DNA of 53,358 nt from Methylobacterium sp. Lineage in GTDB: Bacteria; Pseudomonadota; Alphaproteobacteria; Rhizobiales; Beijerinckiaceae. Location of the stretch: assembly GCA_013823325.1 (NCBI GenBank), contig PNLY01000029.1, positions 1-53,358 on the forward strand. The letters run 5' to 3'. The position numbers were made by a program, and so were the translations under genes. Position 1 is the first letter of the stretch, and each line of letters begins with the position of its first letter. The notes under the pieces were generated by a model that searched no databases, was not told the DNA's origin, and worked only from the letters and a program-made list of their open reading frames with translations. Positions 51,907 through 53,358 of the stretch are shown here, in pieces.

Positions 51907-53358
51907 TGCCGACACGGCGTACGATCCTAGGCGGCCTGGCTTTCCCGGGCCTTGCCTCCTCAGCCCTGGCCCAGGGCCAGCCCCAGCCGAGCGGAACTCC
52001 AGCGATGACCGCCGATCTCATCTTCAGCAACGGCCGTTTCACCACGCTCGACCGAAGCAAGCCGACCGCCAGCGCGGTCGCGGTCAAGGACGGCAAGTTC
52101 CTCGCGGTCGGCGGGCAGGCGGAGGTGATGGCCCATGCCGGATCGAACACGAAGGTCATCGATCTCAAGGGCCGCAGCGCGCTGCCGGGCCTGATCGACA
52201 ACCACCTTCACATCATCCGCGGCGGCCTCAACTTCAACATGACTACCAGGTCAACTCGACCCGGCATTTCATGCGCGAGCTCAACCGGCTCGGCGTCACC
52301 GGCGCGATCGATGCCGGCGGCGGCTACCAGAACTATCCGGACGACTACGCCGTCATCCAGAGGCTCGCCGACGAGAACCAGCTCACCATCCGCCTCGCCT
52401 ACAACCTGTTCACGCAGAAGCCGAAGCAGGAGAAGGAGGACTTCCTCAACTGGACGAAGACCTCCAAGTACAAGCAAGGCGACGATTATTTCCGCCATAA
52501 CGGCGCCGGCGAGATGCTGGTCTTCTCCGCTGCCGATTTCGAGGATTTCCGCGAGCCGCGCCCGGACATGCCGCCCGAGATGGAGGGCGATCTCGAAGGC
52601 GTGGTGCGCATCCTCGCCGAGAACCGCTGGCCCTGGCGCCTGCACGCGACCTATGACGAGACGATCTCGCGCGCCCTCGACGTCTTCGAGAAAGTCGACA
52701 AGGACACGCCGCTCAAGGGCCTGAACTGGTTCTTCGACCATGCCGAGACCATTTCGGAGCGCTCGATCGACCGCATCGCCGCGCTCGGCGGCGGCGTCGC
52801 CGTGCAGCACCGCATGGCCTATCAGGGCGAGTATTTCGTCGAGCGCTATGGTGCCGCCGCCGCCGAGGCGACCCCGCCGGTGGCGCGGCTGCTTGAGAAG
52901 GGCGTCAAGACCTCGGCCGGCACCGACGCCACCCGCGTAGCCTCCTACAACCCCTGGGTCGCGCTCGCCTGGCTGGTCACCGGCAAGACCGTTGGCGGCC
53001 TACGCCTGACGCCGCAGCGCAACTGCCTCGACCGCGAGACGGCTTTGCGGATGTGGACCGAGAACGTCACCTGGTTCTCGAACGAGGAGGGCAAGAAGGG
53101 CAGGATCGCCGTCGGCCAGTTCGCCGATCTGATCGTGCCCGACCGCGATTTCTTCGCCTGCCCGGAGGACGAGATCTCGTTCATCACGGCCGACCTCACC
53201 GTCGTCGGCGGCAGGATCGTCTACGGTGCCCGCGATTTCGCCAGCGCCGACGAGAGCACCCCGCCGCCGGCCATGCCGGACTGGTCGCCGGTGCGCACCT
53301 TCAAGGGCTATGGCGCCTGGGGCGAGCCGGACGGGGCCGGCAAGAACTCGCTGCGCCG
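51906..53358 (+). pseudogene. YtcJ-like metal-dependent amidohydrolase, internally deleted and frameshifted, runs off the window
   Basis: ATG 51906 opens a frame with a Tat-like signal (TRRTILGGLAFPGLASSALA) and an amidohydrolase start with the metal motif DNHLHI. Near 52241 the family sequence jumps to another frame: from about 52244 it reads STRHFMRELNRLG, then YNLFTQKPK, RLHATYDETI, WFFDHAETIS, AGTDATRVASY and more, open to the end of the window. The part normally between the two blocks, of the order of 100 residues by memory of the family, is absent. So a deletion whose length is not a multiple of three has removed part of the barrel. The first frame runs on to 52724 as nonsense. Confidence 0.8.

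Overview
The window looks like a catabolic accessory region of an aerobic, high-GC alphaproteobacterium. It is most likely a member of the Hyphomicrobiales (Rhizobiales), perhaps Bosea-like. The reasons are the EtfB/EtfA sequences, the very GC-rich codon use, the several Liv-type and PotABCD-type ABC importers with a local regulator beside almost every pathway, and dispersed palindromic intergenic repeats of a kind common in that order. The genus is a guess. No rRNA, intact tRNA, CRISPR array, transposase, integrase or phage gene was found. All statements rest on reading the sequence and on family knowledge; no search was run.

Layout. 1-9.6 kb: a 5'-truncated gamma-glutamyltransferase, a HemL-like class III aminotransferase and a class V aminotransferase, convergent with a MocR regulator. 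A LysR regulator follows, divergent from an HglS-type 2-oxoadipate dioxygenase/decarboxylase, and then etfBA. 9.6-11.1 kb: a terminator, a possible initiator-tRNA 3' remnant, an XRE regulator and a GntR/FCD regulator. 11.1-16 kb: a three-part molybdopterin oxidoreductase/flavin reductase/ferredoxin fusion followed by an AtoE-type short-chain fatty acid transporter. 16-19.8 kb: a LysR regulator with a 19-bp palindromic operator, divergent from a coupled four-carbon acid-sugar operon (DUF1537 kinase, PdxA2, HisA-like barrel). 19.8-25.8 kb: a GlxA/AraC regulator, a spermidine/putrescine-type ABC importer and a proline racemase-family enzyme lacking the second catalytic cysteine.

25.8-34.5 kb: an apparent mevalonate catabolic operon in the order class II HMG-CoA reductase, Liv-type binding protein, LivH, a LivM-LivG fusion, LivF, HMG-CoA lyase. 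It is divergent from a MocR regulator with a 10+10 bp inverted repeat. 34.5-44.5 kb: a LysR regulator divergent from an operon of an aldehyde dehydrogenase, an atypical DapA-superfamily lyase, 3-hydroxyanthranilate 3,4-dioxygenase, a complete five-gene Liv-type importer and a fusion of a RidA-like segment with a kynurenine-formamidase-like hydrolase. This looks like uptake and degradation of a kynurenine or aminophenol-type aromatic. 44.6-51.4 kb: a LacI regulator with two tandem operators, divergent from an intradiol dioxygenase, SDR, BKACE enzyme, medium-chain dehydrogenase, cupin and DctA. 51.6-53.4 kb: a decaying pair, a XapX gene with an in-frame TAG and a YtcJ-like amidohydrolase with an internal deletion and frameshift.

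Taken together, this is a string of self-contained catabolic modules, most with their own importer and an operator-like palindrome. The strongest candidates for undescribed biology are the mevalonate operon with its own importer, the 3-hydroxyanthranilate operon with the RidA-hydrolase fusion, and the self-contained molybdenum enzyme.
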